Shown here: positions 26,306 to 35,186 of the stretch, in pieces
Layout: each line of letters starts with the position of its first letter
Position numbering within the stretch: position 1 is the first letter of the stretch
Origin: Chryseobacterium cheonjiense
GTDB lineage: Bacteria > Bacteroidota > Bacteroidia > Flavobacteriales > Weeksellaceae
Reading direction: 5' to 3'
Assembly (NCBI RefSeq): GCF_012927265.1
Contig: NZ_JABBGF010000001.1
Coordinates: 306,406-370,405, forward strand
Length of the DNA: 64,000 nucleotides
Program-made: the position numbers and the translations under genes
The notes under the pieces: generated by a model
What the model saw: only the letters and a program-made list of their open reading frames with translations
Told to the model about the DNA's origin: nothing
The model's database searches: none

Positions 26306-26924
26306 AGCCCTACTTTTCATTAACGGTGATCCTCCGGAATCTCTTCCTGATCCTGAACAATATAGACTCATTGCCTGTACCGACGGGGCTTTCCATTACC
26401 TGAAAAACCTTAATTTTCCATTGGAAAAGCTCGATTTTATTTCAGGGGATTTTGATTCACATTCGGGCTCGGATGAAAATATTTATCAGCATAAATTCAT
26501 TTACACTCCGGATCAGGATAAAACGGATTTTCAAAAAGCCTTAGAAATTATTTTAGAAAAAGGATTTAAAACCGTTGACGTTTTCGGAGGAAGCGGAGGG
26601 GAGCAGGATCATTTCTTAGGAAATCTTACGGTAGCTTTTGTTTTTAAAGATCAGTTAAGCATAAAGTTTTATGATGAATTTTCTGAATATTATTTTATTC
26701 CGAAAAAGTTTACCGTAGAAAATGTAAAAAGTAAAATGATTTCATTATATCCATTTCCTTCCGTGGAAAATATTACAACCACAGGATTAAACTGGCCGTT
26801 AACAAATGGAAGTTTAAATATTACTTCCCTGATAGGAACCCGGAATTTTGCCGTTGAAGATGAAGTTTCTGTTGAATATGAAAAAGGAGATTTACTTATC
26901 TTCATTGGAAAAAACTACTTATAA
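26295..26924 (+). CDS. thiN: Thiamine diphosphokinase
   Basis: This enzyme pyrophosphorylates thiamine to thiamine diphosphate. It has 209 residues: an N-terminal catalytic domain with LLFINGDPPESLP, IACTDGAFHYL, DFISGDFDS and TPDQDKTDFQKAL, then FGGSGGEQDHFLGNL, and a C-terminal beta domain with SLYPFPSVENITTTGLNWPL. It starts inside the end of the preceding cobalamin gene. No TPP riboswitch is seen, consistent with its being the second gene of an operon. Confidence 0.93.
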   Translation: MKDKALLFINGDPPESLPDPEQYRLIACTDGAFHYLKNLNFPLEKLDFISGDFDSHSGSDENIYQHKFIYTPDQDKTDFQKALEIILEKGFKTVDVFGGSGGEQDHFLGNLTVAFVFKDQLSIKFYDEFSEYYFIPKKFTVENVKSKMISLYPFPSVENITTTGLNWPLTNGSLNITSLIGTRNFAVEDEVSVEYEKGDLLIFIGKNYL

Positions 26925-27093
26925 TTCAATTATTGCCAAATTATAAGCGAAAAAATCTGTAGATCAGCGTAATCTGTGGGAAATTAAAATTTGTTCAGAA
27001 CTAACTGTTATTATTTAATTAATAAATTCTAATCTGTGTAAATCCGTGAAACTAGCGGATTTAAAAAAGCCATTAGCTTCACAGAATCAAAAA

Positions 27094-27969
27094 ATGAAAA
27101 ATTTAATCAAAATACTTTTTCTCATTGTTTCAATATATTGTGTAAATTCATGCAAAACGCAAAACTTCTCTGCTCCTGAGTACGGAAGAAATATAAGTGA
27201 AGAAAATATCAAAATTAAAAAGGTTTATAACTTCCGTGCCATAGGAAATATCACAAATATTGATGGAAGAACCCTGAAAGAAGGAAAATTCTACAGAAGC
27301 GGAAATCTTTACAAACTGAAAAATTCTTCTTTTAAAGAACTTGAAAACTTAGGAATACACGAAATTATTGATCTTCGGAACTCGAAAGAAATAGCCCTTA
27401 AACCGGATCATATTCCGGGTGAAATCAGTTACAGGAATTATTCAGCTTTTGAGGATGAAGGCGACCAGCTCGATCAGGCTAAAAAATTAGTATTGAAGGG
27501 AAAAGTAAACGGTACGGATGCCGACAGGCGAATGCTCGATTTTTACAGGGAATACGTCACAGAAAATCCTGAAATAATCAGGAAGATTATTACAGAAATC
27601 TTAGAATCTGATCAGCCTGTTTTATACCACTGCACGGCCGGAAAAGACCGTACAGGAATTATAACAGCGCTTATTTTAACGGTGTTAAAGTTTGATAAGC
27701 AGACCATTTACAACGATTATCTGCTGTCAAATAATTACAGAAATGATTTAATAAACAAAAGGCTGAATCTCGCTCATGATCTCCATTTTCTGTATCCCAG
27801 AATGGATGTTAAGGTCCTTGAAAAACTAAGTTGGGTAGAACGTGCTTACCTGGATGCAGCATTTAATGAAATCAATAAAAAATATGGTTCTGCAGATGCT
27901 TATATTCAACAGGTTTTGAAAATTAATGAAAATAAGCGGGAAGAATACATTCGCAGGTTTACGTATTGA
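27094..27969 (+). CDS. Lipoprotein tyrosine phosphatase (Y_phosphatase3 family)
   Basis: This is a 291-residue envelope-anchored dual-specificity-like phosphatase. The ATG at 27094 gives a lipoprotein signal (IKILFLIVSIYCVNSC, lipobox VNSC); an upstream GTG frame is not needed. The catalytic P-loop is HCTAGKDRTG with the Cys nucleophile and Arg. The N-terminal NFRAIGNITNIDGRTLKEGKFYRSGNL is the family opening, and LDAAFNEINKKYGSADAYIQ is the usual C-terminal helix. It follows thiN after 170 bp with no obvious promoter. The substrate is unknown. Confidence 0.88.
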   Translation: MKNLIKILFLIVSIYCVNSCKTQNFSAPEYGRNISEENIKIKKVYNFRAIGNITNIDGRTLKEGKFYRSGNLYKLKNSSFKELENLGIHEIIDLRNSKEIALKPDHIPGEISYRNYSAFEDEGDQLDQAKKLVLKGKVNGTDADRRMLDFYREYVTENPEIIRKIITEILESDQPVLYHCTAGKDRTGIITALILTVLKFDKQTIYNDYLLSNNYRNDLINKRLNLAHDLHFLYPRMDVKVLEKLSWVERAYLDAAFNEINKKYGSADAYIQQVLKINENKREEYIRRFTY

Positions 27970-28079
27970 TAAACCGGATAGATTTCAGTACCGGATGCGA
28001 TCAAAAATTATAATAACTTTAACGCTAAAAAACCAAACTTTTTTAGCAATTTTGCATTTCTTAATTCACTTGTTTAGAA

Positions 28080-29474
28080 ATGAAAATAAAATACTCGGAA
28101 CTAATTGATCAGACATTGTATTTTCCAACAGAAGAATTCAATGTATCTGAAAACAATTTGTTGTTTCACGACATTCCTTTAATGGAAGTTGTTGAAAAAT
28201 TTGGCACTCCGCTAAAGATTAGCTACCTGCCGAGAATTTCTCAGAATATCCAGAAAGCGAAAAGCTGGTTTAAGGAAGCTTTTGAGAAAACCGAATATAA
28301 AAAAAATTATACCTATTGCTACTGTACAAAATCAAGTCATTTCAAATTTGTACTGGAAGAAGCACTGAAAAATGATATTTCCATAGAAACTTCTTCCGCT
28401 TACGATATGGACATCGTAAAATCTCTTTATGACAACGGAAAAGTAGATAAGAATATTGAAGTTATCTGCAACGGTTTCAAAACAGACGATTATCTGGCGA
28501 AAATTTCAGATATGATCAACAGCGGTTTCGAAAATATTACGCCGATTCTGGACAATTACCGTGAACTTGATAAATTAACCGAAAGCATCGACACTACTTT
28601 CGATATCGGAATCAGAATTGCTTCCGAAGAAGAGCCGAAGTTTGAGTTTTATACCTCAAGATTAGGAATAGGATATAAGGATATTATTCCTTACTACAGC
28701 CAGAAAATTGCAGAACACCCAAATGCAAGGCTGAAAATGCTTCACTTTTTCATCAATACCGGGATCAAAGATACTGCGTATTACTGGAACGAACTGTATA
28801 AATGTCTTCGCGTGTATGCGCGTTTGAAGAAAATTGCACCGGAAGTCGATTCCTTAAATATTGGTGGCGGTTTCCCCATAAAAACTTCCCTGAACTTTGA
28901 TTACGACTATCAGTATATGGTAGAGGAAATTGTTTCCCAGATCAAAAAATTCTGCGAAGAGGAAGGAGTAGAAGAACCTAATATTTACACCGAATTCGGA
29001 AGCTTTACTGTAGGAGAAAGCGGAGCGAACATTTATAAAATCATCTCCCAGAAACGCCAAAACGACAGAGAAAAGTGGAATATGATCGATTCTTCTTTCA
29101 TGACAACACTTCCTGACACCTGGGCAATTTCAAGACACTTTATCATGCTTCCTCTAAACAGGTGGGAAGATACGTACGAAAGAGTTTTCTTAGGCGGTCT
29201 GACCTGTGATTCTGATGACTACTACAATTCTGAACAGCATACCAACGCGATCTATCTGCCGGTTTTCAGCGATACGAAGCCTTTGTATATCGGGTTTTTC
29301 CATACGGGAGCGTACCAGGAAACCATCAGCGGATTTGGTGGAATCCATCACTGCTTAATGCCGCAGCCCAGACACGTTTTGATTCAGAAAGACGAAAACG
29401 GAGATTTGCAGTACGAAATTTTCCGTGAAAAACAGGAACCGGAAGATGTTCTGAAAATTCTGGGTTACAAATAG
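28080..29474 (+). CDS. speA: PLP-dependent arginine decarboxylase (short form)
   Basis: SpeA decarboxylates arginine to agmatine, the first step to putrescine. It has 464 residues, shorter than the about 650-residue enterobacterial form, as in other Bacteroidota. The fold-III PLP barrel carries the lysine in YCYCTKSSHFKFVLEEAL, SIETSSAYDMDIVKSL, the glycine-rich SLNIGGGFPIKTSL and a C-terminal sheet domain with LGGLTCDSDDYYNSEQ. Agmatinase at 30439-31296 completes the route, with one convergent HAD gene between them. It has a weak -7-like CAatTTTG at 28047-28054. Confidence 0.92.
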   Translation: MKIKYSELIDQTLYFPTEEFNVSENNLLFHDIPLMEVVEKFGTPLKISYLPRISQNIQKAKSWFKEAFEKTEYKKNYTYCYCTKSSHFKFVLEEALKNDISIETSSAYDMDIVKSLYDNGKVDKNIEVICNGFKTDDYLAKISDMINSGFENITPILDNYRELDKLTESIDTTFDIGIRIASEEEPKFEFYTSRLGIGYKDIIPYYSQKIAEHPNARLKMLHFFINTGIKDTAYYWNELYKCLRVYARLKKIAPEVDSLNIGGGFPIKTSLNFDYDYQYMVEEIVSQIKKFCEEEGVEEPNIYTEFGSFTVGESGANIYKIISQKRQNDREKWNMIDSSFMTTLPDTWAISRHFIMLPLNRWEDTYERVFLGGLTCDSDDYYNSEQHTNAIYLPVFSDTKPLYIGFFHTGAYQETISGFGGIHHCLMPQPRHVLIQKDENGDLQYEIFREKQEPEDVLKILGYK

Positions 29475-29492
29475 TAGATTTTATATTGATAG

Positions 29493-29545
29493 AAACGGGC
29501 TTTAGCCCGTTTGAAAAAACATAACATCAAATTGGCTTTAGCCAA
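29493..29545. repeat. Bipartite palindromic repeat B, copy 1
   Basis: AAACGGGCTTTAGCCCGTTT (29493-29512) and TTGGCTTTAGCCAA (29532-29545) are two palindromes in a fixed spacing. The same arrangement occurs at 32292-32339. The GGGCTTTAGCCC core resembles REP elements of Bacteroidota linked to Y1 (RAYT) transposases; no such gene is in the window. Confidence 0.75.
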
Positions 29546-29556
29546 AGCTTACAACA

Positions 29557-29587
29557 AAAAAAGCTCTCAGATCTAGAGAGCTTTTTT
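29557..29587. terminator. Bidirectional terminator between speA and the HAD hydrolase gene
   Basis: A 12-bp stem (29557-29568 with 29576-29587), core GCTCTC/GAGAGC, has A/T tracts on both sides and a 7-nt loop. Confidence 0.85.
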
Positions 29588-29591
29588 CTGT

Positions 29592-30251
29592 TTAAAAATA
29601 TTGTGAGATTTTATCAATCTGAAGATCTTCGTAATCGGAAACTACCGTATCTGCTAATGTATAGTCCTGATTTTTAGAATGTGGGCTTCTGTAAGCCGCA
29701 CAGAAAATTTTTGCCCGATGTGCCGCTAAAATTCCGTTGGTAGAATCTTCAATTACCATACAGTTTTCAACAGGTTGTCCGGCCATTTCCGCCGCCAGCA
29801 GAAAAACTTCAGGATGAGGTTTGGATTCCTTTAGATCGGCACCGCTTATTTTTCCGCTGAAATATTTTTCCAGATCGAATTTTTCAAAAACCATATCGAT
29901 GGTAGTCATTGTTGCAGAGGATGCCAGAATCAGCGTAACGCCGTTTTCGTAATAGTGTTGAATTAGTTCTTTTACGCCTGAAATCAGATCAAATTCTTCA
30001 TCATTGTCAAAATAATCTTTAAAATAATCCCGTTTTATTTTTGCGATTTGCTCAAATGTCTGCTTCAGATCAAAATGTTCAATCAAAGTATCACAGACTC
30101 TTTTGGTAGAGGCTCCCGTAAATGAGGTATACAACTCCTCGGAAACATCAATTCCAAGCTGATTAAATGTTTTAAAATAGGCTTTTCTGTGCAGGGGTTC
30201 TGTATCCACAATAACGCCATCCATATCGAACAGCACAGCTTTTAACGACAT
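29592..30251 (-). CDS. HAD-superfamily hydrolase, beta-phosphoglucomutase-like
   Basis: This is a 219-residue HAD phosphatase/phosphomutase. Motif I KAVLFDMDGVIVDTEPLHR has the two aspartates. A helical cap follows, then motif II LILASSAT, the lysine region SGADLKESKPHPEVFL and motif III MVIEDSTNGILAAHRA. The ATG at 30251 is used, because the TTG that opens the frame at 30269 overlaps the promoter. The substrate is not predictable. It is convergent with speA. Confidence 0.88.
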   Translation of the reverse strand: MSLKAVLFDMDGVIVDTEPLHRKAYFKTFNQLGIDVSEELYTSFTGASTKRVCDTLIEHFDLKQTFEQIAKIKRDYFKDYFDNDEEFDLISGVKELIQHYYENGVTLILASSATMTTIDMVFEKFDLEKYFSGKISGADLKESKPHPEVFLLAAEMAGQPVENCMVIEDSTNGILAAHRAKIFCAAYRSPHSKNQDYTLADTVVSDYEDLQIDKISQYF

Positions 30252-30266
30252 ACAATTTTGTTTTAA

Positions 30267-30274
30267 CAAAGGTA
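30267..30274 (-). promoter_or_regulatory. -7 promoter element of HAD hydrolase gene
   Basis: TAccTTTG on the minus strand, 15 bp before the ATG at 30251. Confidence 0.7.
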
Positions 30275-30397
30275 AGGATTTTGGCTGAAAATGAGACTTT
30301 GGAGAATCGATGAACGAAATTTAGTATCAGTTTTTTTTGAAATTTTTGTAAACTGCTGCCACCTATCCCTCATTTTTCAGATCTCCCAACTTCTTCG

Positions 30398-30405
30398 TAT
30401 CTTTG
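30398..30405 (+). promoter_or_regulatory. speB: -7 promoter element of agmatinase gene
   Basis: TAtcTTTG, 33 bp before the ATG at 30439; it overlaps the TTG that opens the longer frame. Confidence 0.7.
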
Positions 30406-30438
30406 GTAATAGTCAACCAATCACTTAAATATAGATCA

Positions 30439-31296
30439 ATGAAAACATACGCAGGAATTTCTGAAGATAAAGCATCACTGGAAAACGCAAAAGTAATGCT
30501 GTTAACAGTTCCGTATGATGGAACTTCAACCTGGGGAAAAGGAGCCGATAAAGGCCCGGAATTGTTCCTGAATGCTTCTGAAAATATGGAGCTTTATGAC
30601 ATCGAAACCCAGACAGAACCGTATTTAGAAGGAGTTTTTCTTGCCGGAGAAGTTTCAGAAAATTCGACTCCGGAAGCAATGACGGAAGCTGTTTACCAAA
30701 AGACACAAGAACTTTTGAACCAGAAAGATAAATTATTTACCCTTATCGGCGGAGAACATTCTGTATCAATCGGTTCCATTCGTGCGGTTGGTGAAAAATT
30801 TGATAATTTAACAGTTCTTCAGTTGGATGCACATACCGATCTTCGCCCTGAGTACCAAGGTTCCGTTTGCAATCATGCATGTGCGGTTTTTGAAGCCAAT
30901 CAGAAACACAATCTGGTACAGGTGGGCATCCGTTCGATGGATATTGAAGAAACCCAATATTTGCCGGAAGGAAGAGTGTTTTTTGCTCAAGAAATTGCCA
31001 ATAACGAAAATTGGGTGAATGATGTATTGGAAAAAGTTTCAGGAAATGTGTACATTACGATTGATCTTGACGCTTTTGATCCGTCTATCGTCCCGTCTAC
31101 AGGAACCCCGGAACCGGGCGGATTGCAATGGTATCCGACGTTGGAACTGTTGAGAAAAGTATTTGAAAAATGTAATGTTGTAGCGTTTGATATTGTGGAA
31201 TTAATGGATTCTCCGATGGCAAAGCCGAGCGCATTCCTTGCGGCAAAGCTTTATTACAAAATGCTTGCATATTATCATCTTTATAAAAACAATTAA
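30439..31296 (+). CDS. speB: Agmatinase
   Basis: Agmatinase hydrolyses agmatine to putrescine and urea. It has 285 residues with the ureohydrolase manganese motifs GGEHSVSIG, LQLDAHTDLRPEY and ITIDLDAFDPSIVPSTGTPEPGG. It acts directly after the arginine decarboxylase encoded 0.96 kb upstream on the same strand; the two are separated by a convergent HAD gene and have separate promoters. Confidence 0.94.
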   Translation: MKTYAGISEDKASLENAKVMLLTVPYDGTSTWGKGADKGPELFLNASENMELYDIETQTEPYLEGVFLAGEVSENSTPEAMTEAVYQKTQELLNQKDKLFTLIGGEHSVSIGSIRAVGEKFDNLTVLQLDAHTDLRPEYQGSVCNHACAVFEANQKHNLVQVGIRSMDIEETQYLPEGRVFFAQEIANNENWVNDVLEKVSGNVYITIDLDAFDPSIVPSTGTPEPGGLQWYPTLELLRKVFEKCNVVAFDIVELMDSPMAKPSAFLAAKLYYKMLAYYHLYKNN

Positions 31297-31322
31297 AATT
31301 CCGCAGGAATCGGATTTTTTTT
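31297..31322 (+). terminator. speB: Probable terminator of speB
   Basis: ATTCC-GCA-GGAAT and an overlapping longer AAAATTCCG/CGGATTTT pairing are followed by a run of eight T's, directly after the stop codon. Confidence 0.6.
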
Positions 31323-31363
31323 GCCGTATCTTCTTCGGAAATTTGTATGGTAAAATTAATGAT

Positions 31364-32239
31364 ATGTCCACACAAAATCAGTTAGATTACGAAAGAATTG
31401 CCAAAGCGATAGAATATATTCGCAGCAATTTTAAGCTTCAGCCGGGTTTGGATGAAGTGGCAGAAAAAATACACCTGAGTCCCGCTCATTTCCAGAGAAT
31501 GTTCTCGGATTGGGCAGGAACAAGTCCGAAAAAATTTTTACAGTTCATCAGCCTGGAGCATGCCAAATCTTTACTGAAAGAAGAGAAAGCAAGTTTATTT
31601 GATGCCGCTTTTGAAACAGGACTTTCCAGTACGAGCAGGTTGCATGATCTGTTTGTGAAAATCGAAGGAATGTCTCCGGCAGAATATAAAAACGGCGGAA
31701 GAAGCCTGAAGATCAATTACAGTTTCTCCGAAAGCCCTTTTGGAAAAATTATTGCAGCTTCCACAGATAAAGGAATCTGTTATATGGCTTTTGAAAACAA
31801 CATACAAAAAGCGTTGGGAGATTTGCAGGCCAGATTTCACAATGCTTCTTTTTTTGAAAAACAAGACGAATTTCAGAAAAATGCACTTTCCATATTCAAT
31901 AAGGACTGGACTAATATTAATACCATAAAATTACATTTAAAAGGTACCGATTTTCAGCTTAAAGTATGGGAAAGCTTGCTTACCATTCCTATGGGTAAAC
32001 TTTCTACCTATGGAAGTTTAGCCGGGAAAATAGGTCATCCCAATGCATCAAGAGCCGTCGGAACAGCAATTGGCAGTAATCCGGTAGCTTTTTTGATTCC
32101 CTGTCACCGCGTGATTCAGTCATCGGGAAAAATCGGTGGGTATATGTGGGGAAGCGATCGAAAACAGCTGATGATCGGCTGGGAAAGTTCTCTTGTTTAT
32201 TCGGATTTTAAACATAATGGTACAAATTTTCAAGAATAA
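31364..32239 (+). CDS. Bifunctional AraC-type HTH / methylated-DNA--cysteine methyltransferase
   Basis: This Ada-like protein without the N-terminal zinc domain couples alkyl-DNA repair to DNA binding. It has 291 residues from the ATG at 31364. Residues about 10-105 are an AraC-type HTH (YIRSNFKLQPGLDEVAEKIH, FQRMFSDWAGTSPKKFLQF). The C-terminal Ogt domain has GTDFQLKVWESLLTIPMGKLSTYG, SRAVGTAIGSNPVAFLIPCHRVI with the methyl-acceptor Cys in PCHRV, and GGYMWGSDRKQLMIGWE. alkB follows on the same strand, so both are alkylation-repair genes, although a repeat-bearing 216-bp gap separates them. Confidence 0.92.
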   Translation: MSTQNQLDYERIAKAIEYIRSNFKLQPGLDEVAEKIHLSPAHFQRMFSDWAGTSPKKFLQFISLEHAKSLLKEEKASLFDAAFETGLSSTSRLHDLFVKIEGMSPAEYKNGGRSLKINYSFSESPFGKIIAASTDKGICYMAFENNIQKALGDLQARFHNASFFEKQDEFQKNALSIFNKDWTNINTIKLHLKGTDFQLKVWESLLTIPMGKLSTYGSLAGKIGHPNASRAVGTAIGSNPVAFLIPCHRVIQSSGKIGGYMWGSDRKQLMIGWESSLVYSDFKHNGTNFQE

Positions 32240-32291
32240 GTACAAATTGATTTATTTAAAATTTTATAAGGTCAATAATTTCATTAATAGG

Positions 32292-32339
32292 AACGGGCTT
32301 TAGCCCGTTTTAGAGATATAAATCAAATCGGCTTTAGCC
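32292..32339. repeat. Bipartite palindromic repeat B, copy 2
   Basis: AACGGGCTTTAGCCCGTT (32292-32309) followed by GGCTTTAGCC (32330-32339), with the same spacing and intervening ATA..ATCAAAT words as copy 1 at 29493-29545. Confidence 0.75.
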
Positions 32340-32389
32340 AAATCATCTTAATCATTGCATAGGAATTAAGTTTATTTTAATACTACTTT

Positions 32390-32413
32390 GCTTAGATTCT
32401 TACAGAATGACAA
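32390..32413 (+). repeat. gtcat-type repeat D, half copy
   Basis: A 24-bp stretch (GCTTAGATTCTTACAGAATG plus ACAA) matches 37911-37934 with three differences. A possible other arm, TTGTCATGCTCAA, lies at 32451-32463 and contains the alkB start codon. Confidence 0.55.
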
Positions 32414-32455
32414 GATGAGAGTAACATAAAATCTAAACATAAAACTCAGATTGTC

Positions 32456-33067
32456 ATGCTCAATTTATTCGAAGACATATCGGATTATCCTTTAAATCTT
32501 CTTTCCCATGATGGAACAGTTCACTATTACGGAAAAATTTTTCCACAAGAGAAATCAGACTTTTATTATGATTATCTGCTGAACGAAATTTCGTGGGAAC
32601 ATGATGAAGCGGTGATTTTCGGGAAACTGATCTTAACCAAGAGAAAAGTGGCCTGGTTTGGAGAAAAACCATTTGAATACACCTATTCCAAACGGACAAA
32701 ATATGCAAAGCCGTGGACTCCTGAACTGCTTGAACTGAAAAAGAAATGCGAGGAAATTACAGGCGAAACCTATAATTCTTGCCTTTTGAATTTATATCAC
32801 GACGGCAGTGAAGGAATGGCATATCATAGCGATGCTGAAAAGGATCTGAAAAAACATGGAGCTATTGCTTCTTTAACATTCGGAGCAGAAAGGAAGTTTT
32901 TATTTAAACATAAATCTACCAAGGAAAAAGTCGAAATTTTTCTAGAAGATGGAAGCCTGCTCGTCATGAAAGGAACGACACAGGATCATTGGCTGCACCG
33001 CCTTCCGCCAACTACAAAAGTGAAAAGCCCGCGAGTGAATCTTACTTTCAGAACGATTGAAGAATAA
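32456..33067 (+). CDS. alkB: AlkB-family alpha-ketoglutarate-dependent dioxygenase
   Basis: AlkB-like enzymes oxidatively demethylate alkylated bases. It has 203 residues with an N-terminal FPQEKSDFYYDYLLNEISW, nucleotide-recognition RKVAWFGEKPFEYTYS, the iron ligands HxD in MAYHSDAEKDL and the later His in DHWLHRLPP, and the 2-oxoglutarate Arg near SPRVNLTFR. It lies downstream of the Ada/Ogt-type gene and is followed by a REPIN-like repeat pair. Confidence 0.93.
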   Translation: MLNLFEDISDYPLNLLSHDGTVHYYGKIFPQEKSDFYYDYLLNEISWEHDEAVIFGKLILTKRKVAWFGEKPFEYTYSKRTKYAKPWTPELLELKKKCEEITGETYNSCLLNLYHDGSEGMAYHSDAEKDLKKHGAIASLTFGAERKFLFKHKSTKEKVEIFLEDGSLLVMKGTTQDHWLHRLPPTTKVKSPRVNLTFRTIEE

Positions 33068-33075
33068 AAGAAATG

Positions 33076-33161
33076 GTGGCTTCGGGAACCTCAGCCACCA
33101 TTTAGGTGTAATTTTAAGATGTAACAATATCGCTGTCGGTAGCTGAGGCCCTCGAAGCCAC
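33076..33161. repeat. REPIN-like inverted pair of repeat C
   Basis: GTGGCTTCGGGAACCTCAGC+CACC (33076-33099) and its inverted relative (33138-33161) lie 38 bp apart in opposite orientation, the layout of a REPIN. Each half can also fold by its GTGGCT/AGCCAC ends. It fills the space between the convergent alkB and S15 hydrolase genes. A third half-copy is at 25663-25686. Confidence 0.75.
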
Positions 33162-33171
33162 AGTTGCATTT

Positions 33172-35031
33172 TTATTTCAACACCTCAACTTCAATCGCGC
33201 TGTCATCAAAAACTTTGATAAAGGCTTTCGTATAATCTTCCTTTGTTGCAAAATTCGGATTTTCCATAAATTTCTGAGGGTTGATCGCAAAGAGCGGGAA
33301 CCAGGTAGAAGAAATCTGGATCTGGATTTTATGTCCTTTTTTAAAAGTGTGAACCACATCCTGTAACTTGAAATTCACTGCCGTTTTTTGATTCGGGATT
33401 AATGCTTCTGCTTTTTCTCTTGAATTTCTGAATCTTGCAGGCATAATTTCACTGCGTACCATTTGGTGATAATTTCCGTAGACCACACCGTCTTTCTTGG
33501 CTTCAGGTTTAAAATCTTCGGGATAAATATCAATCAGCTTCACGGCAAAATCTGCATCGGTGGAAGTGGAGGCGATATTTAATTTAGCCATAATCTCTCC
33601 GGCAAAAGTGATGTCATCCGTCAGTACATCTGTCGTGAAAGTCAGAACATCCGGCCTTCCTTCAGCAAAACGCTGGTCTTCCGACATATAATTCTTTGGG
33701 GTGAAGCCATTAAAATCTTTTAGTTTATCAGAGCTTAAAACAGGATTATTAGGGTCGCTGTAATATTCTGAAAAGCCTTGTCCCGCAGCATTTTTCAATG
33801 TTCCATTTGCTAAGTAGAAATTTACTTTCTGTGCTTCTTTAGGAGGATAGGCTGCAAATTCTCTCCATTGTTTGGCACCGGTATCGTACATTAAAGCTTC
33901 AGGTAAACCTGCATCTTCTTTTGTGTTGCCTTTCAGGTAATGATTGAAAAATTTCGTCTCTACATTTTTCTGGTAATATGTTGCAATGCTGTCCCCGAAG
34001 TAGATTTCATTATGGAAATGTTTCCCTTGCTCGTACGCCCAGGCTCCATGAGAAAAAGGTCCCATTACTATCGTGTTTTTGGCTTTCGGACTTGTTTTTT
34101 CGATCGTTTTATAGATATTTAACGGCCCCGAAAGATCTTCAGCATCAAACCATCCGCCAACGGTCATTACCGCATGGTTTACGTTTTTAAGATGGGGAAG
34201 AAGACTTCTTTTCTGCCAGAATTCATCATAACTCGGATGATTCATAATTTCTGTCATAAAGAAATTATCTTTATAGTATTTTTCATAACCATCTTTCAAG
34301 GTTCCCATATCTCTGTAAAACTTAAGGCCGTCTTCCGAAGTTACTTTTACCATAGAATCTGTATACCAGGCCTTTTTTTCAGGCTTTGTTTTTTGAACTC
34401 CAAAAACAGGGAACGTTCTGAAATAACCCAGCATTACTTTTCCGTTATGGAGAAAATCGTCATTCCAGAAATCTGAAATCGGAGCTTGCGGAGAAGAAGC
34501 AACCAAAGCAGGATGCTGTGCCAGAATTCCTGCAGCAGTATAAAATCCGGGGTACGAAGTTCCGTACTGGCCTACTTTTCCGTTGTTTCCTTTGATATTT
34601 TTAAGAAGATATTCTATGGTATCGTAGGTGTCTGTGCTTTCATCAACATCTTTCTTTGTCTTGCGGTCTACCTGTGGAGTCATATTGGTGAACGTCCCTT
34701 CACTCATATATCTTCCGCGTACATCCTGAAATACAAAAATATATTTGTCTTTCATAAGAAACTGATTGGGCCCGAGTTTTTCCCGATACTCATTTTCACC
34801 GTAGGGCGCAATACTGTAGCAGGTTCTCTGCATCAAAAAAGGATATTTATTTTTACTGGAAATATCTTTCGGAATGTAAACAGCCGTAAAGAGCTTTACC
34901 CCGTCCCGCATTGGGATATACATTTCCTTTTTTACGAAATTATCTTTCACGAAAGTATTTTCGGGATCTTTCTGTTGTGAATTTCCGAAAACAAAACATA
35001 CAATGAATACAATTGAAAAATAAGTTTTCAT
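33172..35031 (-). CDS. CocE/NonD-family S15 hydrolase, exported
   Basis: This is a 619-residue serine hydrolase of the X-Pro dipeptidyl-peptidase/CocE family with a signal peptide (MKTYFSIVFIVCFVFGNS). The alpha/beta-hydrolase core has VKLFTAVYIPKD, FVFQDVRGRYMSEG, the nucleophile elbow GQYGTSYPGF and IVMGPFSHGAWAYEQGKHF (His). The C-terminal jelly-roll has VNFYLANGTLKNAAG and HKIQIQISSTWFPLFAINP. It probably cleaves peptides or esters in the periplasm. It stands alone, convergent with alkB. Confidence 0.9.
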   Translation of the reverse strand: MKTYFSIVFIVCFVFGNSQQKDPENTFVKDNFVKKEMYIPMRDGVKLFTAVYIPKDISSKNKYPFLMQRTCYSIAPYGENEYREKLGPNQFLMKDKYIFVFQDVRGRYMSEGTFTNMTPQVDRKTKKDVDESTDTYDTIEYLLKNIKGNNGKVGQYGTSYPGFYTAAGILAQHPALVASSPQAPISDFWNDDFLHNGKVMLGYFRTFPVFGVQKTKPEKKAWYTDSMVKVTSEDGLKFYRDMGTLKDGYEKYYKDNFFMTEIMNHPSYDEFWQKRSLLPHLKNVNHAVMTVGGWFDAEDLSGPLNIYKTIEKTSPKAKNTIVMGPFSHGAWAYEQGKHFHNEIYFGDSIATYYQKNVETKFFNHYLKGNTKEDAGLPEALMYDTGAKQWREFAAYPPKEAQKVNFYLANGTLKNAAGQGFSEYYSDPNNPVLSSDKLKDFNGFTPKNYMSEDQRFAEGRPDVLTFTTDVLTDDITFAGEIMAKLNIASTSTDADFAVKLIDIYPEDFKPEAKKDGVVYGNYHQMVRSEIMPARFRNSREKAEALIPNQKTAVNFKLQDVVHTFKKGHKIQIQISSTWFPLFAINPQKFMENPNFATKEDYTKAFIKVFDDSAIEVEVLK

Positions 35032-35186
35032 GCTTTAAAATTTGCAGCTAATTTAGTCATAAACCGGTTTTTAATACAATTTTATAAAAGAAAATAATTA
35101 TTATGAAAATAATAAGCTATTGTTCTTATACAACAAAGCATCCATTTGGAGAAAAGGATGCTTTTGATTTTTATAATAAATTAAAT

